Of a DNA stretch of 64,000 bases, positions 35,970 through 45,261 are shown in pieces. The translations under genes and the position numbers were made by a program. Positions within the stretch are counted from its first letter, which is position 1. Every line of letters starts with the position of its first letter. The notes under the pieces were generated by a model. That model made no database searches, had not been told where the DNA came from, and saw only the letters and a program-made list of their open reading frames with translations. This stretch comes from Streptomyces sp. B3I8 (lineage in GTDB: Bacteria; Actinomycetota; Actinomycetes; Streptomycetales; Streptomycetaceae), in NCBI RefSeq assembly GCF_030816915.1, contig NZ_JAUSYN010000001.1:62001-126000 (forward strand), written 5' to 3'.

Positions 35970-37465
35970 GTGACGAAGTCTGACACGGAGATCATGGAAA
36001 TCCTTGAGGCGTACGACCTGACCGGGACGGTCTGGTCCGCGGCGACCTTGACGGGGCACGACCCGAAGACGGTCAAGCGGTATGTCGACGCCCGCAACGG
36101 CGGGCGCAATCCCTATGAGCGAGAGCCGCGGCCGAAGGTGATCGACGCGTTCCTGGAGAAGGTCGAGGAGTGGGTCGAGCAGTCGAAGGCGACGATCCGC
36201 GCCGATGTGGTCCACGACAAGCTCGTGAAGATGGGCTACCGGGGCAGCGAACGCTCGACGCGACGGGCGGTGAACACGGCAAAGACCGCGTGGAAGGCGG
36301 GCAAGCGACGAACGTACCGGCCGTGGATTCCCGAGCCGGGCCGGTGGCTGCAGTTCGACTGGGGCGAGGGGCCGCGCATTGCGGGGCGTCGGACCTGGCT
36401 GTTCTGCGCATGGCTGTCCTGGTCGCGGTTCCGGGTGGTGATCCCGGTCTGGGACTGCACGCTGGGCACTTTGGTGGCCTGCTGGACACCACACTCAGGC
36501 GGATCGGCGGGGCGCCGACGTATGTACTGACCGACAACGCGAAGACGGTCACCGTCGAGCGCATCGCCGGGATCCCGGTACGTCATCCGCAGATGGTCGC
36601 CGCGGGCCGGCACTACGGCTGCCAGGTGGTCAGTTGCGTGCCCTACGACCCCGAATCGAAGGGCGGCGCGGAGGCCACGGTCCGCATCGCGAAGGCCGAC
36701 CTGGTGCCCACAGATGCGAACCTGCTGGCCGCCTACGACACCTTCGCCGAGCTCGCCGATGCCTGCCTGACCTGGTGCGATGCGGTGAACTCACGCCGTC
36801 ACCGGGCGACCGGGCAGATACCCGTCGACCGTCTGGACATCGAACGCACCACGCTGCATGTCCTGCCCATCGAGCCGCTCGCGCTCGCACTGGGCGAGGA
36901 GAGACTGGTCGGCTCGGACCGCACCATCAGCTTCAACTCGGTGCGCTACTCGACCCCGCCGGGCTATACCGGTGCCAAGGTGTGGTGCCGGGTGCTCGGC
37001 GAGGAACTCTCCATCACCGCCCGCACCAACTCCGGTGACATGTCGGAGATTTGGCGCCACCAGCTTTCCACCCCGGGTGTTCCACAGATCATCGACGAGC
37101 ACTACCCCGACCATCCCGACGGCCGCAGCATCCACCAGCCGAGGCTGCAGCCCCGCTCGGAAGCGGAGATCGCGTTCATAGGCATCGGCGGCGGGGCCGG
37201 GCGCTGACTCAAGGAAGCCGGCCCCGCCGGCGCGGTCCGCATCCGCGCCAAGATGGCCCGCGCGGTCGAACTGGCCACCGTCCTGGGCAACGACAAAGTC
37301 GACCAGGCCCTCGGTCTGGCGGCCACGGCCGGACGCTTCGCCGACGACCTGCTCTCGATCCTGGGACACATCGCCGACAGCAAGCCCGCTGGCGAGGTCG
37401 TCCGCGCCGACGAGTCCCACTCCGTCCAGAACGGAACCATCGGCTGGCAAGCCCTGGGCCAGTAG
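35970..37465 (+). pseudogene. istA: IS21 IstA transposase, frameshift and nonsense
   Basis: Starts at GTG 35970 after GGAGAGGTCCT. HTH in TGTVWSAATLTGHDPKTVKRYV, rve core with Asp in LQFDWGEG, Asp in VLTDNAKTV and Glu in SKGGAEATVRI. Near 36478-36485 one base is missing (TGC TGG to TGC CTG GAC), and at 37205-37207 TGG has become TGA in R-W-LKEA, cutting off about 85 C-terminal residues that remain readable to 37465. The frameshift may be a CCTGG-site artefact; the nonsense change is not. Confidence 0.8.
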
Positions 37466-37502
37466 GCAACGACTTCAGGGAAGTTGACGCACGACTCTGC
37501 GG

Positions 37503-37793
37503 TCAGTCGCCGACAAACCACAGATAACGGTGTGACCCCTGCCCGACGACCTGGCACAACTCGCGAGCCTGCCCGGCCCAGTCACCGCCGCAGGCAGCCG
37601 GGAGCCGGTCGAGTTCCGCCAGCAGCAGCGACACCTGCCGATGGTTGAAGACCGCATCCCCATAGGGAATCAGGCCCCAGAGCATCGGGAACAGCCCCGG
37701 ATTCAGATCACCGAAAGCGGAAGTCCACTCCACCCCGCCCTCGGCCCGGGCTATGACGTCGCCGCTGTCACCACGCACCTGCATATCTATCAC
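37503..37793 (-). CDS. cargo gene inside IS21 copy 1, uncharacterised
   Basis: A 96-residue intact frame on the strand opposite istA/istB, between them (VRGDSGDVIARAEGGVEW; FGDLNPGLFPMLWGLIPYGD; ending HRYLWFVGD). Composition and codon bias are those of a real gene, and similar small hypothetical proteins occur in Streptomyces. Starts at GTG 37793. It is not needed for transposition as known for IS21, so it is probably a passenger. Function unknown. Confidence 0.6.
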   Translation of the reverse strand: MIDMQVRGDSGDVIARAEGGVEWTSAFGDLNPGLFPMLWGLIPYGDAVFNHRQVSLLLAELDRLPAACGGDWAGQARELCQVVGQGSHRYLWFVGD

Positions 37794-37842
37794 CCGTTGA
37801 GCCTATCGGCGCCAATCCTGACCGACGAAGGAATTAACGACC

Positions 37843-38614
37843 ATGACGTTCCCCCAGGCCCCGGCCCTGCCCGAGGAGCTCGACAAGCTCATGCGCCGCA
37901 TGCGCCTGCCCTACATGCGCAAAGCGGCCCCGGACGTCCTGGTCACCGCCCGAGCCCAACGCTGGGACCCCGCCGAGGTGTTGCGGCTGCTGATATCCGA
38001 GGAGGTCACCGGCCGCGACGCCGCCACCCGGCGTCTTCGTCGCCACTCGGCGAACTTCCCCACCGGCAAGACCCTGGGCTCCTGGCGAGCCGAGGACTCC
38101 ACCATCCCCGAACCCACCCAGAACTCCCTGATCACCCTGGAGTGGATCGGCCGCGCCGAGAACTTGGTGATCGCCGGCCCGTCGGGGACAGGCAAGAGCC
38201 ACTTCACCGAGGGCCTTGCCCAGGCCGCGATCGAGAAGGACCTACGGGTGTCCTGGTTCACCCTGGAGACGCTGAGCGCCGCGATCGGCAAATCGAAGGT
38301 CGACGGATCCACCGCACGGACCGTCGCCCGGATCTGCCGCGCGGACCTCATCGTCATCGACGACACCGGCCTGCTGCCCCTCGGGGAAGACGCCGCCAAG
38401 GCGTTCTACCGGATCATCGACGCAGCCTACGAACGCCGGTCCATCGCTGTGACCAGCAACATTCACCCTTGGCTTCGACACGATCATGCCGAAGACTCTC
38501 GCGGGCGCGAGCACCGATCGCCTCATGCATCACGCTCGCCTCGTGACCACCACCGGTGACTCGCATCGCCTCGCCGAGGCACTCGCCGGGAAGGGAGTGG
38601 TTCCCTTGAACTGA
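37843..38614 (+). pseudogene. istB: IS21 IstB ATPase helper, C-terminal frameshift
   Basis: DnaA/DnaC-like AAA+ protein that assists IstA. P-loop GPSGTGKSH near residue 111, Walker B LIVIDDTGLLPL, sensor TSNIHP. Right after TSNIHP the frame shifts (near 38468), and the conserved ending GFDTIMPKTLAGASTDRLMHH continues in another frame to a stop at 38614. AAGGA precedes the ATG. Confidence 0.75.
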
Positions 38615-38721
38615 CACCCACCCCGGGAACACCACTGGCCACACGCCTGGCTTTCTGATGGCCACCAGCCTGGGCCTCCAACGGCCACCCACCTGGGCAT
38701 CTCAATGACCGTTGACACTTC

Positions 38722-39537
38722 CTCGGCACCGAGGGGTTCGCCGCCCCGGAGCTGTCCAGAACGCCTCATGAGGCCACGGCGTCCAGTGACATCTACGGCG
38801 TCGGCAGAGTCATCGCGTGGGCCCTCACCGGCACACTGCCGGAGACCAACATCCCCCTGCAGGCCCCTCCCGGCCCATGGCGTCCCATCGTCCGCGCCGC
38901 CACCCAGCAGGATCCGCAACGCCGCCCCCAGACCGTCAGCGATCTGCTCGCCCTGATCGACCGCGAACACGCAGCCATCCCCGAAGACCCCTTCCAGAGG
39001 GCCCAGACGCTGCTCGAAGCCGCCGGCACCGGCGACTCGGCAGCCGCGGACACGCTACTGACCCTGGTCGGCGACCACCCGGAGGACTACGAACTCCACG
39101 TCGGCGTGCTCACCCGTCTGGACACCCACCAAGCGGGACCGGCCCTCGAACGAGAACCCGCGCAAGCCCATCGTGTCCTGCGGGCCCTGGCCGAGCACGT
39201 GCACGGAGTCGCCACGCACATGGTGCAGTTCGGCGACGCCGCAACGGTCGTGATCTGGCTCCAGGGCATCTGCGCCTACGCCACCGACCAGCGCGACTGG
39301 GACCTGCTGGAGGAGGCCGCCCACACCATGTGCACCTGGGACGGGGTCTGGGATCAGTGGAGCGCCCAGGACAAGATCGCCCCCTGGCTGCGGGCTCTGA
39401 CGAGCGAGGCCGCATCTGTCATGGCCGCCATCCTGCGCGACCATCCGGAATCTGCCCAGCACTTCAGCCACGTAGCCGACGACCGCACCGCCCACCCCCG
39501 CATACGCCAGGCAGTGCGCACAAGAGCGGCTCCCTGA
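38722..39537 (+). pseudogene. AbiJ-NTD3-like / kinase protein, 3' part
   Basis: Continues the kinase directly after the IS21 element: LGTEGFAAPELSRTP with the APE motif, SSDIYGVGRVIAWALTG, and Arg near the end of the lobe (DPQRRPQTV). About 175 residues of helical tail follow (LLEAAGTGDSAAADTLLTLVGD; VVIWLQGICAYATDQRDWDLLEEA; ending AVRTRAAP). The rejoined protein would have about 760 residues. The tail has no named domain but looks like an alpha-solenoid. Confidence 0.7.
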
Positions 39538-39811
39538 AGCAGGTAGGTGAGAGGTACTGCGAGTTGAGCGGAACGGGCAGCCGGACTGAAGAGAAGCCGA
39601 AGCCTGCCTGGTCCTCGCACCAGCGGGACCAGCCGGGCAAGCCCCTGTCCCCGTGCACGCGGTCGCCTGCACAGCCCGCCCCGACGATGAGACCGTGCTC
39701 TTGTGGCTGGTCGGCGAGACCGCCAGGACCGTTCGCCTCGCGGAACGGATTCCGTGCTCAGCCCGGGCGCAGGCGTGCCCGGCGCGGGCACGCCCTGGGT
39801 AGCGTGGACGC
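39538..39811. other. intergenic; possible C-terminal gene fragment
   Basis: A plus-strand frame ending at about 39801 (ARPDDETVLLWLVGETARTV) has coding character but no start, so it may be a relic. ggcgtgccc / gggcacgcc near 39770-39790 forms a hairpin just before the next gene. Confidence 0.3.
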
Positions 39812-40267
39812 ATGACCAGTAGCGGACGGCAGCGGCGGGACGGCTCCGCCAAGCGCGTGCAGCTCACCAGCGGTGACCACGGCGGGCCCAAGGACAAGAA
39901 GCCGAAGGGCTCGCGCAAGTCCACCGCCCTGGGCGGCAAGACCTCGCGGGCCGCGCGCCTGCGCGAGGTCGAACGCTTCCGGGAATCCATCCGCGCCGCC
40001 GAGCAACGCCGCACCGCACGCCAGGGCTCCCCCGCGGTGACGTCCCCGGCCGGGACGGAGCAGCACACGCTGTCAGAGGAGCATCCGGCCGACGCGGACA
40101 CCACGTTGCAGGTCCATCTTGCCGCCTGCGTCCAGGCAGCCCACAACCACGACTGGGGCCTGCTCAGGGACAGCGCCCGCCAACTCGCCGAGGCCGCCGA
40201 CCGGCTCGACGCCGACGCCGACGCCCGGCCAGGCGACCGCACCCGTCCGGATAACGCCGCCCTGTAG
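39812..40267 (+). CDS. small basic hypothetical protein
   Basis: 151 residues. A strongly basic, disordered N-terminus (RQRRDGSAKRVQLTSGDHGG; KDKKPKGSRKSTALGGKTSR), a helix rich in Arg and Glu, a Pro/Thr linker and a C-terminal helix pair (HNHDWGLLRDSARQLAEAADRL). Not recognised; nucleic-acid binding is possible from charge alone. Starts at ATG after a hairpin and a TAGCGT hexamer. Confidence 0.5.
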   Translation: MTSSGRQRRDGSAKRVQLTSGDHGGPKDKKPKGSRKSTALGGKTSRAARLREVERFRESIRAAEQRRTARQGSPAVTSPAGTEQHTLSEEHPADADTTLQVHLAACVQAAHNHDWGLLRDSARQLAEAADRLDADADARPGDRTRPDNAAL

Positions 40268-40648
40268 CTGCAGGTGTGGACCGGCGAGGGCACAACTGGG
40301 TGGGTGGTGCCCTCGATGAAGCCAGGCAAATGACGTCGGGCGCAGCACGACACTCCCGGAGGCCGCGGGCCGAGCGGTCGCCGGGTTCCTCACCCCGGCC
40401 GGAGAGCACCCGTGGACGGGGGGCGTTCAGTGCGGGGGCGCGAGAGAGTTGAAGGACCACCGCCGCATCGGCGGGGACAAGGTGCGTTCGACCTGCGCGA
40501 CTGAGTGATCACGGGTCCACCTCCGCTCGCGCGGAGAGCACGCCCCCACTGTAGCGATCAGGCGCGTCGTCCGGGCCCATACGCTCCTGCCGACCCACGA
40601 CGTCCGGCTCGGGGCACGTGCTCGTGAGGTTGGGCTATACAGTCCGGC

Positions 40649-41282
40649 ATGAGCATCCTCGACACCTCCATAACCGCAGCCTCGGCAGCGTTCACCGGCG
40701 CTGCCGCCTACGGCGCATGGAAGGCCTCTCGCCAGGCGAACATGGCAGCCCGCTACGCGAACGAGACAGCGACCGTCGTCGCGCAGATCGAGCAGGAGCG
40801 CTGGCACAGGGAACTGACGCCCCAGCTCCGGATCAAACTCCAGGCGGAGCCTCATGAGGTGCTGTACGTGCGCTTCGATGGTCCGGCCAAGCTCGGCGAA
40901 CTCCACATCGAACTGCGCATTCAGGATGACCTCTTGGGCTCCCGGACACACCACATGGCCGGTCTGACACCCGAGCAGCGTGCTGAAGCCGACGAAGCCG
41001 TCTGGGGGCCGTACCGCTTCAGGCCCGGAGTCGATTACGCGGATGCACTGGGCCGGGCGGTCCCCGCGTTCCCTCTCCTCCCCGGCGGCCGCACCCGGCT
41101 CGCCGTAGACCCCTCCGCGGCCCTCCTGGTACGAAGGCGTCGACGGCGAGCAGGGCTGGCGCGACCGCTACCGCGCCTCTCCCATCCGCCTCTGGACGAC
41201 CTGCACCGTCCCGGATCACAAGCCCTGGACGCTCGCCTTCGCGGTGCCGCAGGACGGCAGCTGGGCCCTCGGCGGCGCCTGA
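40649..41282 (+). pseudogene. hypothetical protein, apparent frameshift
   Basis: First frame: an N-terminal helix (ITAASAAFTGAAAYGAWKAS) and a beta-rich domain (TPQLRIKLQAEP; KLGELHIELRIQ; GPYRFRPGVDYADALGR). After about 41110 the conserved-looking continuation SWYEGVDGEQGWRDRYR ... WTLAFAVPQDGSWALGG to stop 41280-41282 is in another frame. The break is close to a CCTGG site but needs two added or one removed base. Not recognised. Confidence 0.5.
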
Positions 41283-41359
41283 CCCGGGACGCGCGCCACG
41301 TTCCCCGAGGCCGGTGATCCGCTGCTGGGCTGTCAGTCCCCGCTGCCAGGGTGGCCGAT

Positions 41360-42105
41360 ATGACGATCAAGGACGTGACCGGTCACGACGTAGCCGGAAA
41401 GCGGATAGAGGACACCCTCGAACGCGGAGTGCACCGGGCTTTCGGGTACTGGGCCAACATGCGCCACCACGGCATCCGTCCCCTGCGGCAGGGACTCCGG
41501 GAGATGCGCGGCGACCTCCTGGACCTCGCCGGCGCCCGTACTCTGGCAGATCCCGCCCTGGAGGCGCCGTGGTCGCGGAAGGTCCTGATCACCGCCGCGG
41601 AGTGCGCTCTTGGTGAGCTGGCTCTGGGCACCTTCCCCGACGGCGACTGGGACGTCCCCCTCCCCCTCGTGGACGACACGCTCACCAGCCAGAAAATCCA
41701 CTACGAGGAGGCCGGGGAACCGGCCTCACCGGCGACCACGGCCCAGACCTGGGTCCAGGCTTTCACCCTGTGTGTGATCAGCGACTGGTGTGGGAGCACA
41801 GTCGGGTCATCGGTCCCCTGCTGAGCGAGGACTACGCGCCCGCCATCCGCGACGGGGTGCCCGACTCGAAGCGGGAGTCGGTATCCACTGCGGCCGACCT
41901 CGCCGAAATGGACGCGCTGTGCGACTACCTCACCGTCGTTCGCGGGCCGGCGCCCGGGGCCGTTCCCGGCCCCGTCCCCCTGCAGAAGCAGGACCCTGAC
42001 ACTCGAGCCCGCGCCGCTGAGCGGCTCGACGCGGCCGGCGCCCTTGATCCGGACCAGCAACTCCTTCGGACCCTGCTCGACAACGACCAGGATGCCTTCG
42101 AGTAG
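41360..42105 (+). pseudogene. hypothetical protein, apparent frameshift at a CCTGG site
   Basis: Frame one: TIKDVTGHDVAGKRIEDTLERG, FGYWANMRHHGIRPLRQGL, then TAAECALGELALG to FTLCVISD. Frame two: LVWEHSRVIGPLLSEDYAPA, then LLRTLLDNDQDAFE. They join perfectly if GACTGG at 41783-41788 is GACCTGG (ISD-LVWEH). No other lesion. About 248 residues when joined. Not recognised. Third-position GC is high throughout, consistent with a real gene. Confidence 0.55.
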
Positions 42106-42168
42106 ACCCTTGCCAAACGGCTGCTGGAACACCGCGCACATGTTGATGGGGATCTTTGAAAACGGCCG

Positions 42169-42237
42169 GGACCGCTCCTCACCCCACTTGCTTGGTCTTT
42201 GAACTGAGTGGGGAGGATGGGGATCGAAGAGCGGTCC
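42169..42237. repeat. imperfect inverted repeat
   Basis: ggaccgctc (42169-42177) and gagcggtcc (42229-42237) enclose a second inner pairing (ccccact with agtgggg). It may terminate the upstream gene or be an IS end; it precedes the HIT gene. Confidence 0.4.
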
Positions 42238-42264
42238 TTGATCACCAGAATGTAGGTTTTGGCC

Positions 42265-42744
42265 ATGACTGGTGACTGGCGGATGGACCGGATCGGGACT
42301 GCGGTGAGGGGCGAGAACCCGACCGTCCTGCGACGGCTGACGTCGGGGTTCGCGGTGATCGGGGACGTTCAGTTCCTGCCCGGCTACTCGGTTCTGCTGG
42401 TGGACGAACCGGATGTGCAGCGGCTGTCGGACCTGCCGAGGGCGAAGCGGCTGTCGTTCCTGTCCGACATGGACCAGCTCGGCGAAGCTGTCGAGCGTGC
42501 CTGTCGGCGGCTGGACCCGGCTTTCCGCCGGGTCAATCTGGAGATCCTGGGGAACACGGACCCGTTCTTGCATGCGCATGTCTGGCCGCGGTTCGAGTGG
42601 GAGCCAGCCGATGTGGTGGGCAAGCCAGTGTGGCTCTATCCGCGTGAACGGTGGAGTGACGAGCAGTTCAGGCTCGGTCCGCAGCACGACGCGCTGCGGG
42701 ATGCGATCAGCAACGAACTGGACCAACTGCGCTCGGTGACCTGA
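42265..42744 (+). CDS. HIT-family protein
   Basis: 159 residues with the histidine-triad-like segment HAHVWPRFEW near residue 95 and the upstream N-L-E-I-L-G-N strand. Family members hydrolyse or transfer nucleotidyl groups (for example diadenosine polyphosphates). The third His of the classical HxHxHxx motif is replaced (HAHVW), so catalysis may be altered. ATG 42265 chosen; no strong ribosome site. A perfect terminator follows. Confidence 0.7.
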   Translation: MTGDWRMDRIGTAVRGENPTVLRRLTSGFAVIGDVQFLPGYSVLLVDEPDVQRLSDLPRAKRLSFLSDMDQLGEAVERACRRLDPAFRRVNLEILGNTDPFLHAHVWPRFEWEPADVVGKPVWLYPRERWSDEQFRLGPQHDALRDAISNELDQLRSVT

Positions 42745-42750
42745 GTGTTG

Positions 42751-42782
42751 CGGGCCCGCCGACCGTCAGGTCGGCGGGCCCG
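42751..42782. terminator. perfect 14-bp hairpin terminator
   Basis: cgggcccgccgacc (42751-42764), loop gtca, ggtcggcgggcccg (42769-42782). Lies between the convergent HIT and zinc-ribbon genes and should stop both. Confidence 0.8.
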
Positions 42783-42807
42783 GAGATCGGTGACGGTCAG
42801 CCGAAGC

Positions 42808-43302
42808 TCACTGGAGGCGTCTGAGCGGGACGATGTCGGTGACGCGGTTGGTAATCGTGGGGCGGGCGGCTTCCTGGGTGGCGAGCAGGGCAACGATCGT
42901 GACGGGCTGGTCGCAGTGAGGACAGTTCCGGACTGCCGTCGGTGCCAGAGGGTCGATGGCCCCGGGGGCTGTCGGCTGCGGAGCGGGCGGAAGGGCTCGG
43001 GGATGTTCGCCGAGACGGCGTGCTCGTTCTTCGTCGCGGGTCCGGTTGCGTTGCCTTTCCGACTCGCGACGGCATTCGAGCGAGCAGTAGATCTGGCGGA
43101 GTCGGGGGTTGGCGGTGAAGATGCCGTCGCAGACCGGGCAGGTGTGTGCGGCCAGGCTGGCGGGAGCGCGTCGGTGGGCGGCGCTCTTGCAGCGGGGAGA
43201 GCAGTAGATCTGCCTCGGGCTCGGCATGAACTCGCCTGCGCAGACTGGGCAGTTGATTGATGCGGGGGTGAGCTGTTTTTTCGTCGTTGTGGGTGGAGTC
43301 AG
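42808..43302 (-). CDS. multi-zinc-ribbon protein, possibly CTG-started
   Basis: Contains four Cys-pair knuckles: CPVCAGEF, YCSPRCKSAAHRR, CPVCDGIF / YCSLECRRES and CPHCDQPV. The last conventional start (ATG 43227) would drop the first knuckle (CPVCAGEF), which is clearly part of the same repeat. The only upstream start in frame is CTG 43302, which overlaps the IstB stop (CTGA) after an in-frame stop. I extend to it with moderate confidence (164 residues). Probably binds nucleic acid or protein; role unknown. Confidence 0.6.
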   Translation of the reverse strand: MTPPTTTKKQLTPASINCPVCAGEFMPSPRQIYCSPRCKSAAHRRAPASLAAHTCPVCDGIFTANPRLRQIYCSLECRRESERQRNRTRDEERARRLGEHPRALPPAPQPTAPGAIDPLAPTAVRNCPHCDQPVTIVALLATQEAARPTITNRVTDIVPLRRLQ

Positions 43303-44005
43303 GAGGCACGTGCGTTAACTCCCTTGCGCATGGCGTCGGCCTGGTTCTGGTGGCCGCGAAGCCGGTAGGAGGGTCCGTCGATGCCTGCGACGGCAGCCCG
43401 GTGCAGAAGCCGGTCGAGCATGGCGGCGGCGACGGTGGCATCGCCGAAGGCTCCGGCCCAGTCGGCGATCCCGACGTTGGTCGTGAGGCTCGTGCTGGAC
43501 TTGAGATACCTCTGGTTGATCACCTGGAACAGGGCTGAGGCGCCGTCCTCGGGCAGCGGCAGGTAGCCGAGCTCGTCGATGATCAATAGTCTCGGGCCTG
43601 CGAAGAAGCGCATGCAGGTCTTCCAGCGGCCTTCGAGGGCGGCCTTGTGGCACTTGGCTGCGAGTTCAGCGGCGGTGGTGAAGTAGATACGGTGACCGGC
43701 GTCGACGGCCGCTCGTCCGAGGGCGACCGACAGCATGGTCTTGCCCACTCCCGGTGGGCCGACGAACAGCACGTTGGACGCGTCGTCGAGGAAGCGGAGG
43801 GTGGCCAGGTCTCGGATCGGCTTCTCGTCGACGCCGGGCTGGGCGGCGAAGTCGAAGTCGAAGTCGGCCAGGTCCAGGGCTCGGGCAGACAGGCGAACCG
43901 TTCCCGGGCGGCAAGTTTGCGGGCCTCGGTGGCCTCGACCTCGATCTCCAGGAGCCGTTCCAGGGCTGCGGTCAGTGACATCCGCTCGGTGCGGGCCTGG
44001 TCCAG
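43299..44005 (-). pseudogene. istB: IS21-type IstB ATPase, frameshifted fragment
   Basis: N-terminal helices (LTAALERLLEIEVEATEARKL) and ERFACLPEPWT are in one frame, then LADFDFDF with P-loop GPPGVGKTM, Walker B LLIIDELGYLPL and the ending GPSYRLRGHQ in another. The join near 43868-43872 is repaired by one added base (ACC TGG to ACC CTG GCC), again a CCTGG context. No intact istA partner is upstream. Confidence 0.7.
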
Positions 44006-44007
44006 GA

Positions 44008-44178
44008 CAGGCCCAGTCCGGGGTCGACAAGCTCTCGGTCCGGATGGACGACCGGCGCCGGCGGATCGACGGAGCGGTCACCACCGTCGGTGAGCTCGCC
44101 GCGGCCGAGCCGTTGCTCGACATCCCGGTGCGGCCGTTCCCGGCCGAGCTGGAGGTCGAGCGGTGCCGCGGCGGGGTG
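44008..44178 (+). pseudogene. IstA-type transposase fragment (C-proximal)
   Basis: Plus-strand frame GVDKLSVRMDDRRRR ... TTVGELAAAEPLLDIPVRPFP, the region just before the C-terminal beta-barrel of IstA-like transposases. It is on the opposite strand to the adjoining istB fragment. Confidence 0.5.
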
Positions 44179-44211
44179 GGCAGATGTCCACCCCGACCTC
44201 GTAGTACCTGG

Positions 44212-44310
44212 CATGTCGTGCGCAAGCTGGGCGGGACCGCTCGCCGGTGGCGCTTCGACCGGATGGCTACCGTCTGCTCCCCCTCCAGCGGTCAGGTCAC
44301 TGCGGCGTTC
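44212..44310 (+). pseudogene. IstA-type transposase fragment (core)
   Basis: HVVRKLGGTARRWRFDRMAT then VCSPSSGQVTAAFA, part of the rve core of the same IstA type. In an intact protein this precedes the segment now at 44008-44178, so two decayed copies or a rearrangement are needed. Confidence 0.45.
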
Positions 44311-44786
44311 GCCACGCGGGGCTCGCGTTGGAGGTCGATGAGCGTGCCCAGCCGCCTGGCGCCGGCCAGCCGTGTCAGCGGCTGACCGGCTCCTGGCAGC
44401 GCTCTCAGCGGCCTTACGGATCGTCTTCCGGGAGCCCGAGTGCGCCTACCCGAGCCTCCCATCGCTGTTGAAAGGGTCGGGACGGCCAGACTTGACCACA
44501 TCGGAGCGCCGCACCCGGAAATGTCGCACCAACACCTCGAAGTTACCGACCAGCGTCGTGTCACCAACCAGCGTCCATGAACGGACTGCTGAGGCAGCTC
44601 GTGAGGCGCTTGAGGCCCGTGCCGCTGAAGCCCGGAAGATCGAGCGGGCACGGTACATCCGACAGGTCGCCGCATCCAGGCCTGTAGCCGACTCCGGCCT
44701 ACAGGACGCCGCACCCTCGGAATCGTCACCAGCCGCCTCCTGCCCGTATCGATGACAGATTGTCACGTCTATGCAGAACCGCGGGC
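44311..44786. other. no recognisable gene
   Basis: A plus-strand frame (44560-44755) includes a helix-like run ERTAEAAREALEARAAEAR, but nothing nameable; probably debris. Confidence 0.3.
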
Positions 44787-44952
44787 TAAGGGCTGTCCCG
44801 TAATCCCCGGTGGACCAGCGCGCGGCGTCAGATGTGGTGCATCGCAAGGCGGAGGGGCGTCCGAATACTGGATGTATGCGGACGTTCCGACAACGCGGCG
44901 AGATGCCGTAGCTGTCGTCGCGCGCCCGCCGGGGATTACGGGACAGCCCTTA
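44787..44952. mobile_element. MITE-like element, 166 bp, perfect 24-bp terminal repeats
   Basis: taagggctgtcccgtaatcc... at 44787-44810 is the exact reverse complement of 44929-44952; the next bases (c 44786, g 44953) also pair. The element has no coding capacity. TA at each end could be the target duplication. It looks like a non-autonomous derivative of an IS whose full copy is not in this window. Confidence 0.75.
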
Positions 44953-45261
44953 GATGCCTCATAGGTTCAATTCGCTGCATAAACTGGTCGGCTGATCGGC
45001 GGCGAACCGCCCCAAGGGAGGCTGCCTGTCTCGCACTGACTTGACCACCGTGCGGCCTGAAGCAGACCCGCGCCAGGCTCCAGGCGACCGCACCCCGCAA
45101 TAGGTAATCGGCACGAGTTGGGCAGGCCGCCGTGGCGGCGGACACCGACAGGCCCCGTTCGTTGATGGGTCTGCGGAGCAAGGGACAAGCCTCCGGGACC
45201 GGGTCGAACCCCGGAGGCTTCGTCGTCCCGGTGTCGCTCACGGCGGCACCGGCTGCTCGCA

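Larger units (their letters stand above)
35790..38715 (+). mobile_element. IS21-family element (copy 1) interrupting the kinase gene
   Basis: A 2926-bp element defined by the 6-bp duplication cacttc. Ends start TGACGGCGG on the left and read TCAACGGTCA from the right. Subterminal repeats around ggccaccggaattccaggtgg (left, about 35840) and matching strings near 38655-38690 fit the multiple terminal repeats of IS21. It carries istA, istB and, between them on the other strand, a cargo gene. Both transposition genes are damaged. Confidence 0.85.
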
